NCBI GenBank assembly: GCA_013331575.1 | Contig: DUGD01000042.1 | Location: 18,920 to 31,838 of the forward strand | Source: Candidatus Woesearchaeota archaeon | GTDB taxonomy: Archaea; Nanobdellota; Nanobdellia; Woesearchaeales; UBA525 | DNA length: 12,919 nucleotides | Direction of reading: 5' to 3' | Shown: piece after piece, positions 6,949 to 12,919 of the stretch | Position numbering within the stretch: the first letter of the stretch is position 1 | Layout: every line of letters begins with the position of its first letter | Made by a program: the position numbers and the translations under genes | Notes under the pieces: generated by a model | The model's database searches: none | What the model saw: only the letters and a program-made list of their open reading frames with translations | What the model was told of the DNA's origin: nothing

Positions 6949-7920
6949 TCAGTCTTCATCGATTGCGAGCGCCGCACCGATGATGCCGGCATCCCTACCA
7001 AGACGCGCAAGACGAATGATAGGCCGCGAGCCGTAGCGCGGTAAGAGCGCATTCACTCGCCGCACCAGATCCTCGCTCGCCGCGCCGCCGCCGATGATGA
7101 CCACATCCGGATCGATCGTAGTGATGATATTAGCGATAAAGATAGCGACTTTGCGCGAGATGAAATCGCGCGTCGCAAGAGCGGGCGCGCTACGCTCATT
7201 CCAGAACTCGCTTACCCGCGGAACATCGATGGCAGCACCCGATAATCCCTGGTGCGATGACCGTTGACGAGACGTTCGACAAGACTCTTGATAATAGCGT
7301 TGCATCGCGCGACCGCTTATCACACTCTCCCAATCTCCACCATCGCCGATGCGAAACGACTGCACACCGCAATCGATGATCACGTGGCCTATCTCTCCGG
7401 CAGAACCAGTACTCCCACGATAGACTCGACCATCGATGATGATGCCAGCACCGACGCCGGTACCAAGCGTGATACCGACTGCGTGGCGCGACCCCCGCCC
7501 CGCACCCATACGCGCCTCCGCGAGTGCGAAGGAACGTGCATCGTTCTCGAGAAAGAGCGTCGCCTTGCCGATGACGGGCGAGAGCGCCTTGCGCAAATCG
7601 ACGCCATCCATCGCCCTGATATTAGCGATAAGCGTGACCTTCGTCCCAGAGAACAACCCCGGTACACCGATGCCGACATAAGAGATGACACGCCCACGCG
7701 CCGCCAGCGATATAGCGCTACGCAACTGCCCGATAACATGCTCCCGGCCGAGTGCAGCACCGGTCGGTACCTCGACGCGATCATGGACCTTCCCGCGTGC
7801 AACGACGCCCGCGGCGATCTTCGTACCGCCGAAATCGACACCGATGGTAACACCGGCCGGCTTCTTATGAACGACCTTGGAGGCAACCCCGCGACGAACA
7901 CGCCTTTTGACAGCGACCAT
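6949..7920 (-). CDS. ROK-family sugar kinase lacking the usual zinc-cysteine motif
   Basis: 323 residues. Features in order: a basic N-terminal extension of about 22 residues; the phosphate-1 loop GVDFGGTK (27-34); the catalytic region LENDARSFALAE (124-135, Asp127 the likely base); the phosphate-2 loop TLGTGVGAG (151-159); the ROK signature start AGEIGH (174-179); and the adenosine-site segment IDPDVVIIGGG. ROK kinases phosphorylate glucose, N-acetylglucosamine, N-acetylmannosamine or related sugars in the cytoplasm. The typical CxCGxxGCxE zinc site is replaced: the aligned stretch (189-198) reads FRIGDGGDWE, keeping the Gly and Glu but none of the Cys. There is no DNA-binding domain, so it is a kinase rather than a ROK repressor. 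ATG 7920 is chosen because a TATA-like box is centred about 26 nt upstream and no ribosome binding site precedes it, pointing to a leaderless transcript. The substrate cannot be assigned. Confidence 0.88.
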   Translation of the reverse strand: MVAVKRRVRRGVASKVVHKKPAGVTIGVDFGGTKIAAGVVARGKVHDRVEVPTGAALGREHVIGQLRSAISLAARGRVISYVGIGVPGLFSGTKVTLIANIRAMDGVDLRKALSPVIGKATLFLENDARSFALAEARMGAGRGSRHAVGITLGTGVGAGIIIDGRVYRGSTGSAGEIGHVIIDCGVQSFRIGDGGDWESVISGRAMQRYYQESCRTSRQRSSHQGLSGAAIDVPRVSEFWNERSAPALATRDFISRKVAIFIANIITTIDPDVVIIGGGAASEDLVRRVNALLPRYGSRPIIRLARLGRDAGIIGAALAIDED

Positions 7921-7942
7921 AACGATATCTAGGCCGCGAGGG

Positions 7943-7950
7943 TTTAAATA
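7943..7950. promoter_or_regulatory. TATA-like box shared by two divergent leaderless genes
   Basis: TTTAAATA on the plus strand (TATTTAAA on the minus). Its TTTAAA core is centred 25.5 nt from the ATG of the minus-strand ROK kinase (7920) and 27.5 nt from the ATG at 7973 on the plus strand. These are the distances expected between an archaeal TATA box and the transcript start, so both mRNAs probably begin at or next to their start codons. Neither gene has a Shine-Dalgarno site. No second TATA box is evident in the 52 nt between the genes. Confidence 0.6.
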
Positions 7951-7972
7951 ATCTCTCGTCACGATGTGGCGT

Positions 7973-8662
7973 ATGGCAAGCAGGATCTCTGACATCATCG
8001 AAACCCATGCGCGGCATGCGGCACGACGAGCAAAACACGCGTCGAAACGGATGACTGAACACGCCAAAACGAACGCGACACTACGCAGGATGATCATGAT
8101 ACTGGCAAGCGTCGCGTGTATCCTCATCGCGATATATGTCGCCGAACGCGTGAGGATCGGACAGTTGGAAACGCAGATTGACACGCAGACGGACACTATC
8201 ACACCCGATTACTGCGGCACGATGGTGTTCTCTGGAAACATACATCGCTGCGAAACGACGATACTAGGAAAATACAGCGCGACCCCTCCTATCGAACGCG
8301 CCACCATATGCGAACCGCTCGGTGAACGACAAGAGTATCTGCAATCGCTATGCAATGAGTACGATAACGCGATCATCAAGATGCTGCGCATCGACGATCT
8401 CGCAGAGTACGGCGTCGTACCGTGGGAGCGCGACCCCACACCCAACAATGGCACGCTGCGGGTACGGACCGCGTCGACGCCGACCCGCATCAGCGTCGTG
8501 TGCGACGGGAAGATAGTCGCGAACGACGACGCACCCGCCCCCGATGAAGATGGTCTCTATAGGGTACAGCTACAAGAGAGTGGTGCGGGCGATTGCAAGA
8601 TAATCGTTTCCATCGCAGAAGGCAGCGCGACATCGAAAAATTTTGTCATGACGATACGATAG
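7973..8662 (+). CDS. Unrecognised single-pass protein with cysteine-rich outer domain
   Basis: 229 residues from ATG 7973. A basic cytoplasmic head rich in His, Arg and Lys (1-39) precedes one membrane helix (40-57) and a domain of about 170 residues likely to lie outside. That domain contains six Cys (at 81, 93, 113, 127 and two near the C-terminus), an even number that suits disulfides. The last 70 residues look beta-rich (TRISVVCDGK..., GDCKIIVSIAEG), perhaps an immunoglobulin-like fold. The family is not recognised. An in-frame ATG at 7964 is also possible, but 7973 fits the TATA spacing for a leaderless mRNA. It diverges from the ROK kinase, which need not mean a shared pathway. Its predicted outer cysteines could make it a client of the disulfide enzymes encoded further right; that is inference. 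Confidence 0.75.
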   Translation: MASRISDIIETHARHAARRAKHASKRMTEHAKTNATLRRMIMILASVACILIAIYVAERVRIGQLETQIDTQTDTITPDYCGTMVFSGNIHRCETTILGKYSATPPIERATICEPLGERQEYLQSLCNEYDNAIIKMLRIDDLAEYGVVPWERDPTPNNGTLRVRTASTPTRISVVCDGKIVANDDAPAPDEDGLYRVQLQESGAGDCKIIVSIAEGSATSKNFVMTIR

Positions 8663-8739
8663 GGACATAACATTAAGAACAATATGAGCAGAGAGCGATG
8701 GTATAGCGGGGAAATGGCTGAATACCCGTAGCCTAAAGG

Positions 8740-8921
8740 CCGCGGAATTTCCTCGTGAAAATCGAGGAACGCGGAGCATCTAACTCACTCCGTTCCGGGG
8801 TCTTGCGAAAAGTCGCCTGCATGCCGGAGAAAACGAATGTTTTCTCGGCGCAGGGAAGCTCCGCTTCCCTCGCGAATCGGCGACTTTTCTGGAAATACTC
8901 CAAGGCGTTCCTCATCGAGTA
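8740..8921. repeat. Hairpin-dense non-coding element A
   Basis: No coding frame is convincing here, but the sequence folds extensively. CCGCG/CGCGG plus TTCCTCG/CGAGGAA (8740-8774) form a 12-bp hairpin with a 4-nt bulge. CGGAG/CTCCG (8772-8792) forms a competing hairpin. An exact 11-bp stem (GAAAAGTCGCC 8807-8817 with GGCGACTTTTC 8879-8889) encloses a hairpin with 11 bp plus 4 bp (8817-8853) and an 8-bp hairpin with a 3-nt loop (8852-8870). At the right end TACTC/GAGTA (8896-8921) forms a further stem whose loop (8905-8913) is complementary over 9 nt to 8764-8772. It fills the gap between the two plus-strand membrane-protein genes. It may be a structured RNA, an mRNA leader or a palindromic repeat element. 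Confidence 0.55.
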
Positions 8922-8961
8922 AAGCACAAATTGTCAGTCAATCAATGAACAACGAGGCTGT

Positions 8962-10233
8962 ATGGCACAAGGATGGATAACGAAACAAGTGTCTGATGGT
9001 AAACGGGATTCCCAGATAATCAACGAACTCCTGCGCACCGGCTGGACAGAGGCCGAAGCGAAACAAGCGATAACAGAGGCGCGAAAAACGCAACCGATAG
9101 CATATCGCCTTCCCACCGCCTACACCATAGCGTTCGCATCGGCGCTCGCGGGGATATTCGCGCTCGCGCTCTATGTGACTGCAGACAACCGCCGAGTGGA
9201 CAATTACATGAGCGCGTTCGAGTACGCGCTGGATGTATCGATAGAGTCCGCAGTCGTCACCATCTCGCTCTTCGTCCTCGCATGGGCGGCGTACGAGATA
9301 GCCATCAAACACCACCACCCCAAAGAACACCGAGCGTTCTTCGCGATCGTCGCGGGCATCATGGGGACGGGAGCGGCGGCATGGTTCCTCTTCTTGATGA
9401 TACTCCTCCTGCGATGGACGCAGGCGATACTCTTCACCGCCGTCGCGCTCATCATCCTCGCCATCGCATTCGGCATCCTGGTCGCGGTGCTCGAAGCGAC
9501 ATACATGACACTGCGATCGCACTACGACGACCGGCCACGATCGAGCACGACACGCATGCTCGCGATAAGCGGCATATGCGCGATAGTGGTGCTCGTGCTC
9601 CTGCTCGCGGTGTCGGCCTTGACGCAGCATCATATCGACAAGACGGTATACGACAAGACGGTCGAGATGCGCCTCAGGATAGATATAGAGACGAAAGCAT
9701 TGCGATACCAAGCAGAATCCATACCTAACGCTTATTTGCGTGAGGCGATAATGCAGGGGTTCGACTACGGCGAGCTCAAGCCATCGCCGCGGATAGTCGC
9801 GCACGATGTGGTGACCGACATCTCACTCGAGCGATCGCTTGACGCAATCTATGGCATGGCATTCGAGATGGCGGATGTGGTCGCGGCGATGACACTGACG
9901 AAACAGTACGCTGCATTCCAGGATGTGACACGAGACGATCCTGGATTCGACCCTCAGTACGACATGGCGACGTACAAGTTCCTGCTCACTCCTGCGGCAA
10001 CGCGCGAAACAACCTCGATGAGTTTGCCAGAGACATCGATGCTCGGCATACAATGGAAAGTGTTAGAACACGGAAAACACATACAACAGAACCTGGATGC
10101 GTATAACGCGCGTACACAAGCGTACACCGATTTCTTCCCCGCGGACCCGGATATGAACGATCCTGATCAAGCGGAGCTCGTCGCGTTCCGTATCTGGCTG
10201 CACGAACAAGAGACGGACACAAGAGCCGAATAG
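8962..10233 (+). CDS. Unrecognised five-helix membrane protein with N-terminal helical motif
   Basis: 423 residues. Residues 5-40 form a small helical motif (GWITKQVSDGK, then IINELLRTGWTEAEAKQAI) of the UBA/SHOCT-like kind seen at the ends of archaeal and bacterial membrane proteins. Predicted membrane helices lie at about 52-73, 93-111, 126-150, 153-177 and 200-220. A soluble C-terminal half (221-423) is mostly helical, acidic and without cysteine. An odd number of helices would put the two ends on opposite sides of the membrane. The ATG at 8962 has GAGG 4 nt upstream. I recognise no enzyme or transporter signature, so function is open. It is preceded by the hairpin-dense element rather than by a clear TATA box, so it could be co-transcribed with the 229-aa gene or driven from within the element. 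Confidence 0.82.
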   Translation: MAQGWITKQVSDGKRDSQIINELLRTGWTEAEAKQAITEARKTQPIAYRLPTAYTIAFASALAGIFALALYVTADNRRVDNYMSAFEYALDVSIESAVVTISLFVLAWAAYEIAIKHHHPKEHRAFFAIVAGIMGTGAAAWFLFLMILLLRWTQAILFTAVALIILAIAFGILVAVLEATYMTLRSHYDDRPRSSTTRMLAISGICAIVVLVLLLAVSALTQHHIDKTVYDKTVEMRLRIDIETKALRYQAESIPNAYLREAIMQGFDYGELKPSPRIVAHDVVTDISLERSLDAIYGMAFEMADVVAAMTLTKQYAAFQDVTRDDPGFDPQYDMATYKFLLTPAATRETTSMSLPETSMLGIQWKVLEHGKHIQQNLDAYNARTQAYTDFFPADPDMNDPDQAELVAFRIWLHEQETDTRAE

Positions 10234-10351
10234 ACTGTGGACGAACAGGACGTCCGGACAATACGGCGATACGATCTACACGCGGATTGCGTACAACACC
10301 ATACCAATATAGCCGTACCCCGTCAGGCAAAGCGCGATACACATCGGCGTC

Positions 10352-11095
10352 CTATCCGGTCGCCAATTCCGCGTCTATCTCTCTCGCGAAATCCTCTGGC
10401 GTGAGCGCGCCGACGACCTTGCGGCCGTTGAAGAAGAACGTCGGCGTACCGGTGACACCGAGGCTCTTGCCGTACACGACGGTCCTATCGATCACGGCAG
10501 CGAAGAGCTCGTCTTGCATGCAATCATCGAACATCTGTGCGTCGAGTCCCGCAGCCACGGCATGGACGCGCAAGTCATCGCTTGCGAGCGCGTCCTGGTT
10601 CGCGTAGAGGACGTCATGGTACTCCCAGAATCTCCCTTGCTCGTCGGCGCATAACGCGGCGTTCGCGGCAGCTGCAGCGTAAGGGTGCGATTGCGAGAGC
10701 GGGAAGCTCATGTAGGCGAGACGGGCAGTCCCCGCATCGATGTACCGCTCTTTGATTGTAGGGAACGAATCACGCGCGAACTCGCCGCAGTAGACGCACT
10801 CGAAATCGCTGAAGAGCACGACGGTGACCGAAGCATCGGCATTGCCCAGGATGGGTGCGCCGCCGAGCGCGATATTCGCCCTGACCGCATTCTCATCTAT
10901 CGTGGGAGGCTGCATCTTATCGTATATCCACCATCCTGCGACGATGCAGAGTACCGACACGATGAGTATCGCTACGATGTTCTCGATACGTTCTTCCGCG
11001 CGCGATCGCGCTTGCGCGTCGAGTTTTGACTTCGAGATTTTGGCCTGTGGACCGGTCTTTGATCGTATTGCTTGCGTAGATTTTTTCACAACCAT
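10352..11095 (-). CDS. Membrane-anchored DsbA-like thiol-disulfide oxidoreductase
   Basis: 247 residues. A basic cytoplasmic tail (1-36) leads to one membrane helix (39-58) and a DsbA/thioredoxin-fold domain (about 74-245). The active site is CVYC (100-103) after LFSDFE. The cis-proline loop is TGTPTF (216-221, Pro218). The helical insertion typical of the DsbA family lies between them and includes LSQSHPYA and FWEYHDVLY. Two more Cys (149 and 192) may form a structural disulfide. Such proteins oxidise or isomerise disulfides outside the cytoplasmic membrane; CVYC does not by itself settle direction. It is the last gene of a cluster with two other CxxC proteins, 81 nt after the 308-aa gene. 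GGTGTGA upstream of ATG 11095 is a weak ribosome binding site. I see no own TATA box, so co-transcription is likely. Confidence 0.92.
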   Translation of the reverse strand: MVVKKSTQAIRSKTGPQAKISKSKLDAQARSRAEERIENIVAILIVSVLCIVAGWWIYDKMQPPTIDENAVRANIALGGAPILGNADASVTVVLFSDFECVYCGEFARDSFPTIKERYIDAGTARLAYMSFPLSQSHPYAAAAANAALCADEQGRFWEYHDVLYANQDALASDDLRVHAVAAGLDAQMFDDCMQDELFAAVIDRTVVYGKSLGVTGTPTFFFNGRKVVGALTPEDFAREIDAELATG

Positions 11096-11176
11096 AATTC
11101 ACACCGCATGACCTTGCACAACACATGCACCATATCACGCTGCACATGCATCTGAGCACATCTCGTGGCTAACAGT

Positions 11177-12103
11177 TCAAGGGTTCATAACTCTTTTGCT
11201 TGCGATATCATAATAGACGACTTTGAGGCGTTCGAGATTACGGAGCACATACGCGCCGTCGTCCTCGATCGTGCCCACCACGAGCCAGCCTGGAAGAAGG
11301 TTCGGATATAGACCGGCCTCTTCGTCCATGATGATGGTGGGCACGCGCGTGATATTGTAGCGTGCGGCGACCGCACGGCCTTCGGGGGATGCGATATCGA
11401 ACGTCCGTTCTTTGCCCACGATGATGTGAGAGTCGTTGATAAGATCGCGCAAGACGGACTGATCATAGCAACCATCGCACGTGCTCGCGGTGAGATATGT
11501 CACAGTCACCACACCACGCGTAGTGCCAGAGACCGTATCGTAGTACGGCGGGTGCGCCACGGGCAGGATATACCATGTGCCGTCATACCGGGTGGTGCCC
11601 GTTATGTTCGTGATGTTGCCGATGATATCCCAGCCTTCGAGGAGCGCGGTGTACTCCGCCAATGTGCCGTTGAACGCCAACGCAGGCAATCGCTGCGGGA
11701 CGAACGGGAAGCCATCGGCACCCGCGCCATTCTCCTCCACAACCATGTTGATTGTCTCATCGAGTGCGACGAGATATTGATCGACGTCGAAGCAACGATC
11801 GCACGATGCAGGGGCGTCGATGACGATGGTGCGAACGGGCGGTTGCGTCCTGATGACCGTCCGCGGAGGAACACCTCCTGTCGCGTCGCCTCCAGCACCT
11901 CTATCGCCCGCAGTGCCTGTCGTCGGTATCGCCCCGGATGGAGCTGCAGTATCGCCCGGACCGAGCGTGGTCTGCGGCACGCCGTTCGATGACGCTTCGA
12001 GCGCTTGTTCATCAGCAAGGCGATTGTTGAGAATGACTATGATGATGACGTTGATGATCACGACTGCAGCGAGGACGTACATCAAGAGATTGTCGCGTGC
12101 CAT
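11177..12103 (-). CDS. Membrane-anchored protein with two CxxC motifs, probable tandem thioredoxin fold
   Basis: 308 residues. One membrane helix (7-26) is followed by a linker rich in Gly, Ala, Pro and Thr (about 36-90). Two thioredoxin-like units come next. Unit one has CDRC (101-104) and a probable cis-Pro in RLPALAF (138-144). Unit two begins with a strand VVTVTYL, then CDGC (209-212), and has RVPTIIM (253-259, Pro255). The helices are shorter than in classical thioredoxin and the active-site residues unusual (DR, DG), so assignment rests on the strand-CxxC and cis-Pro layout. The fused pair recalls archaeal two-domain protein disulfide oxidoreductases, but here it is anchored and predicted to face outside. 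ATG 12103 has AGGTG 4 nt upstream, overlapping the stop region of the 156-aa gene 7 nt away, so the two are almost certainly in one operon. Only two-fold redox chemistry is implied; the partner is unknown. Confidence 0.82.
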   Translation of the reverse strand: MARDNLLMYVLAAVVIINVIIIVILNNRLADEQALEASSNGVPQTTLGPGDTAAPSGAIPTTGTAGDRGAGGDATGGVPPRTVIRTQPPVRTIVIDAPASCDRCFDVDQYLVALDETINMVVEENGAGADGFPFVPQRLPALAFNGTLAEYTALLEGWDIIGNITNITGTTRYDGTWYILPVAHPPYYDTVSGTTRGVVTVTYLTASTCDGCYDQSVLRDLINDSHIIVGKERTFDIASPEGRAVAARYNITRVPTIIMDEEAGLYPNLLPGWLVVGTIEDDGAYVLRNLERLKVVYYDIASKRVMNP

Positions 12104-12110
12104 GACGCAC

Positions 12111-12581
12111 CTACGCGCAACCGGTGCGTTCTGCGAGCGTGTCGAGCTCCTGCTTACCAGTCACACTACTGCCGTCGGCGAAGACCCACGTGGGGAACAT
12201 TTCGACACCGGCCATCGCGCACGCGTCAGCGTTCACGTCGCAGTTGATGAATGTGGCATGACGGAAACTCGTCCCGAAGAGCCGTTTCTGCTCTTGGCAG
12301 TGCGGGCACCATTCGGTGCCATACATGATAGCTCCTTTCGAGGTGAGGCATTTCGCGAGCGCATCATGCTGGCCGGGAGCCTCGGGACGCAGCGCCTGAA
12401 ATACTGCAATGACAATAGCAAGGCATATGATCGAGATGATCGCCAGGTTGAAGATGCGTTTATTGCGCTCCCTGCGGTTGAAGCGGGCACGATCTTGCTT
12501 GATGCGCGCCTCCCGTTCCGCTTTGGTGCGAGCCTTCTGCTCGAGCCTCGCCGCTTTAGGATTTTGTGGTTCTTCAGGCAA
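12111..12581 (-). CDS. Membrane-anchored thioredoxin (VKOR-type thioredoxin domain, CPHC)
   Basis: 156 residues. A highly charged cytoplasmic head (1-42, Arg/Lys/Glu-rich, probably helical) precedes one membrane helix (43-61) and a small thioredoxin-like domain. The order C78-LTSKGA, MYGTEWCPHC (active site 92-95), INCD (C114), C121, MFPTW (cis-Pro130) and a terminal GC resembles the thioredoxin domain fused to or paired with VKOR in bacteria and archaea. No VKOR four-helix domain is present in the window, so its partner must lie elsewhere. The start is TTG at 12581: the nearby ATG and GTG codons are out of frame or meet a stop at once, while GGTGG (12588-12592) is 6 nt upstream and a TATA box lies at 12615-12622. 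It is the first gene of the redox cluster, 7 nt before the tandem thioredoxin-like gene. Confidence 0.88.
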   Translation of the reverse strand: MPEEPQNPKAARLEQKARTKAEREARIKQDRARFNRRERNKRIFNLAIISIICLAIVIAVFQALRPEAPGQHDALAKCLTSKGAIMYGTEWCPHCQEQKRLFGTSFRHATFINCDVNADACAMAGVEMFPTWVFADGSSVTGKQELDTLAERTGCA

Positions 12582-12614
12582 TCAATCCACCCATTATCGG
12601 CCCACCGACTATTG

Positions 12615-12622
12615 TTTATATA
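12615..12622 (-). promoter_or_regulatory. TATA box for the redox cluster
   Basis: TTTATATA on the plus strand, TATATAAA on the minus. A minus-strand transcript would begin near 12592, leaving a short leader of about 11 nt that starts at the GGTGG site of the TTG-initiated gene. As read on the plus strand it is also a near-consensus archaeal TATA element, with a predicted start near 12645 running into the hairpin-dense element, so it may serve both directions. Confidence 0.55.
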
Positions 12623-12711
12623 GTTTGTGCAGAGGAAAGCGCTTAGAGAATTGAGGACGAACATAGGCAGACAGAGGTTGCTGCAGTCACTTCACACTCA
12701 TTTCATTCGTT

Positions 12712-12891
12712 GGTTCGCTCGGAAATCGTAGATTTCCGGCGCGAGGAATTCAAAGAATTCCTGCGCAAGAATTCGCTCAGGCGAATTCTTCGCGTCCCAA
12801 GAGCTTCGCTCTTGAGGACGTCTACTCCGTATCCGAACCGTTCCTTAGCTTGCCTTCGTCGTAAAACTCCGAATGCAAGCTGCCTTGGAGT
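12712..12891. repeat. Hairpin-dense non-coding element B
   Basis: The stem GGTTCG/CGAACC (12712-12717 with 12834-12839) encloses four hairpins in a row: GGAAATC/GATTTCC (12721-12737, 3-nt loop); AGGAATTC/GAATTCCT (12744-12762, extended by GCGC/GCGC outside a 1-nt bulge); AAGAATTCGC/GCGAATTCTT (12767-12790, exact 10 bp, 4-nt loop); and CGTCC plus CAAGAGC with GCTCTTG plus GGACG (12793-12820, 12 bp with one bulge). To the right, AGCTTGC (12847-12853) pairs with GCAAGCT (12875-12881) and ACTCC (12866-12870) with GGAGT (12887-12891), an interleaved, pseudoknot-like order. No protein frame is credible. The 13-nt block at 12882-12894 recurs inverted in element A. The sequence continues to the window edge without a recognised gene. 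Confidence 0.55.
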
Positions 12892-12919
12892 ATTAACTGA
12901 GGGCGCCGTGTCGGGTACG

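Noticed and set aside
7921..8202. N-terminal extension of the ROK kinase frame to 8202
   Set aside because: It runs across the divergent promoter and antisense to the 229-aa gene. ROK homology begins shortly after ATG 7920.
8706..8800. Possible intron-containing tRNA beginning GCGGGGA with a D-arm-like GGCT...AGCC
   Set aside because: No T-arm sequence (GGTTCRA type) and no matching 3' acceptor strand TCCCCGC were found downstream on this strand.
8733..8927. Minus-strand 64-codon open frame
   Set aside because: It coincides with the hairpin-dense element. The translation is explained by palindromic DNA, and no ribosome binding site or homology is seen.
8938..9804. Minus-strand open frame of 288 codons
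   Set aside because: Antisense to the five-helix membrane protein, with Arg/Tyr/His-rich composition typical of a shadow frame.
10234..10351. Terminator between the convergent genes, suggested by GGACG/CGTCC near 10242-10258
   Set aside because: The stem is only 5 bp and no T-rich tract follows on either strand. I see nothing else supported in this 118-nt gap.
11820..12623. Plus-strand open frame of 267 codons
   Set aside because: Antisense to the two thioredoxin-like genes whose CxxC and cis-Pro motifs are clear on the minus strand.

Overview
The window looks like a piece of an archaeal chromosome, possibly from a DPANN-type or other poorly described lineage; that placement is a guess. The archaeal signs are AT-rich TATA boxes placed about 25 nt before predicted transcript starts, two genes that appear leaderless, AGGTG/GAGGTGA-type Shine-Dalgarno sites elsewhere, and a protein set (MoxR ATPase with von Willebrand A membrane proteins, ROK kinase, membrane-anchored thioredoxin-fold proteins) that is common in archaeal genomes. 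I found no tRNA, rRNA, CRISPR array, transposase or integrase.

Region 1 (1-6570, all on the minus strand, read right to left) is a MoxR/VWA locus. From the promoter near 6565 the order is: a BatA-like protein with one VWA domain (657 aa); a large protein with two VWA domains (851 aa, start overlapping the previous stop); a single-pass coiled-coil protein with a CxxC...CxxC tail (164 aa); a three-helix membrane protein with an acidic Gly/Asp-rich tail (263 aa); and, behind its own TATA box, a MoxR AAA+ ATPase cut by the window edge. In known systems MoxR ATPases work with VWA proteins as chaperones or complex-assembly factors. The two smaller membrane proteins are unrecognised and may be lineage-specific partners. 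The spacers around the coiled-coil gene carry short tandem repeats.

Region 2 (6571-6948) has no convincing gene. It holds a compact foldable sequence at 6803-6894 that could be a small RNA or an mRNA 3' structure.

Region 3 (6949-10233) contains a ROK-family sugar kinase (minus) and a one-helix protein with a cysteine-rich outer domain (plus). These diverge from one TATA-like box and both appear leaderless. A hairpin-dense non-coding element (8740-8921) follows, then a five-helix membrane protein (plus).

Region 4 (10352-12581, minus) is a thiol-disulfide gene cluster: a membrane-anchored thioredoxin resembling the thioredoxin domain of VKOR fusions (CPHC), a membrane-anchored protein with two CxxC motifs that looks like a tandem thioredoxin fold, and a DsbA-like oxidoreductase (CVYC). 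Together they suggest disulfide formation or isomerisation outside the cytoplasmic membrane. Several other proteins in the window carry cysteines predicted to lie outside and could be clients.

Region 5 (12582-12919) holds the cluster's promoter and a second hairpin-dense element that shares a 13-nt block with the element in region 3.
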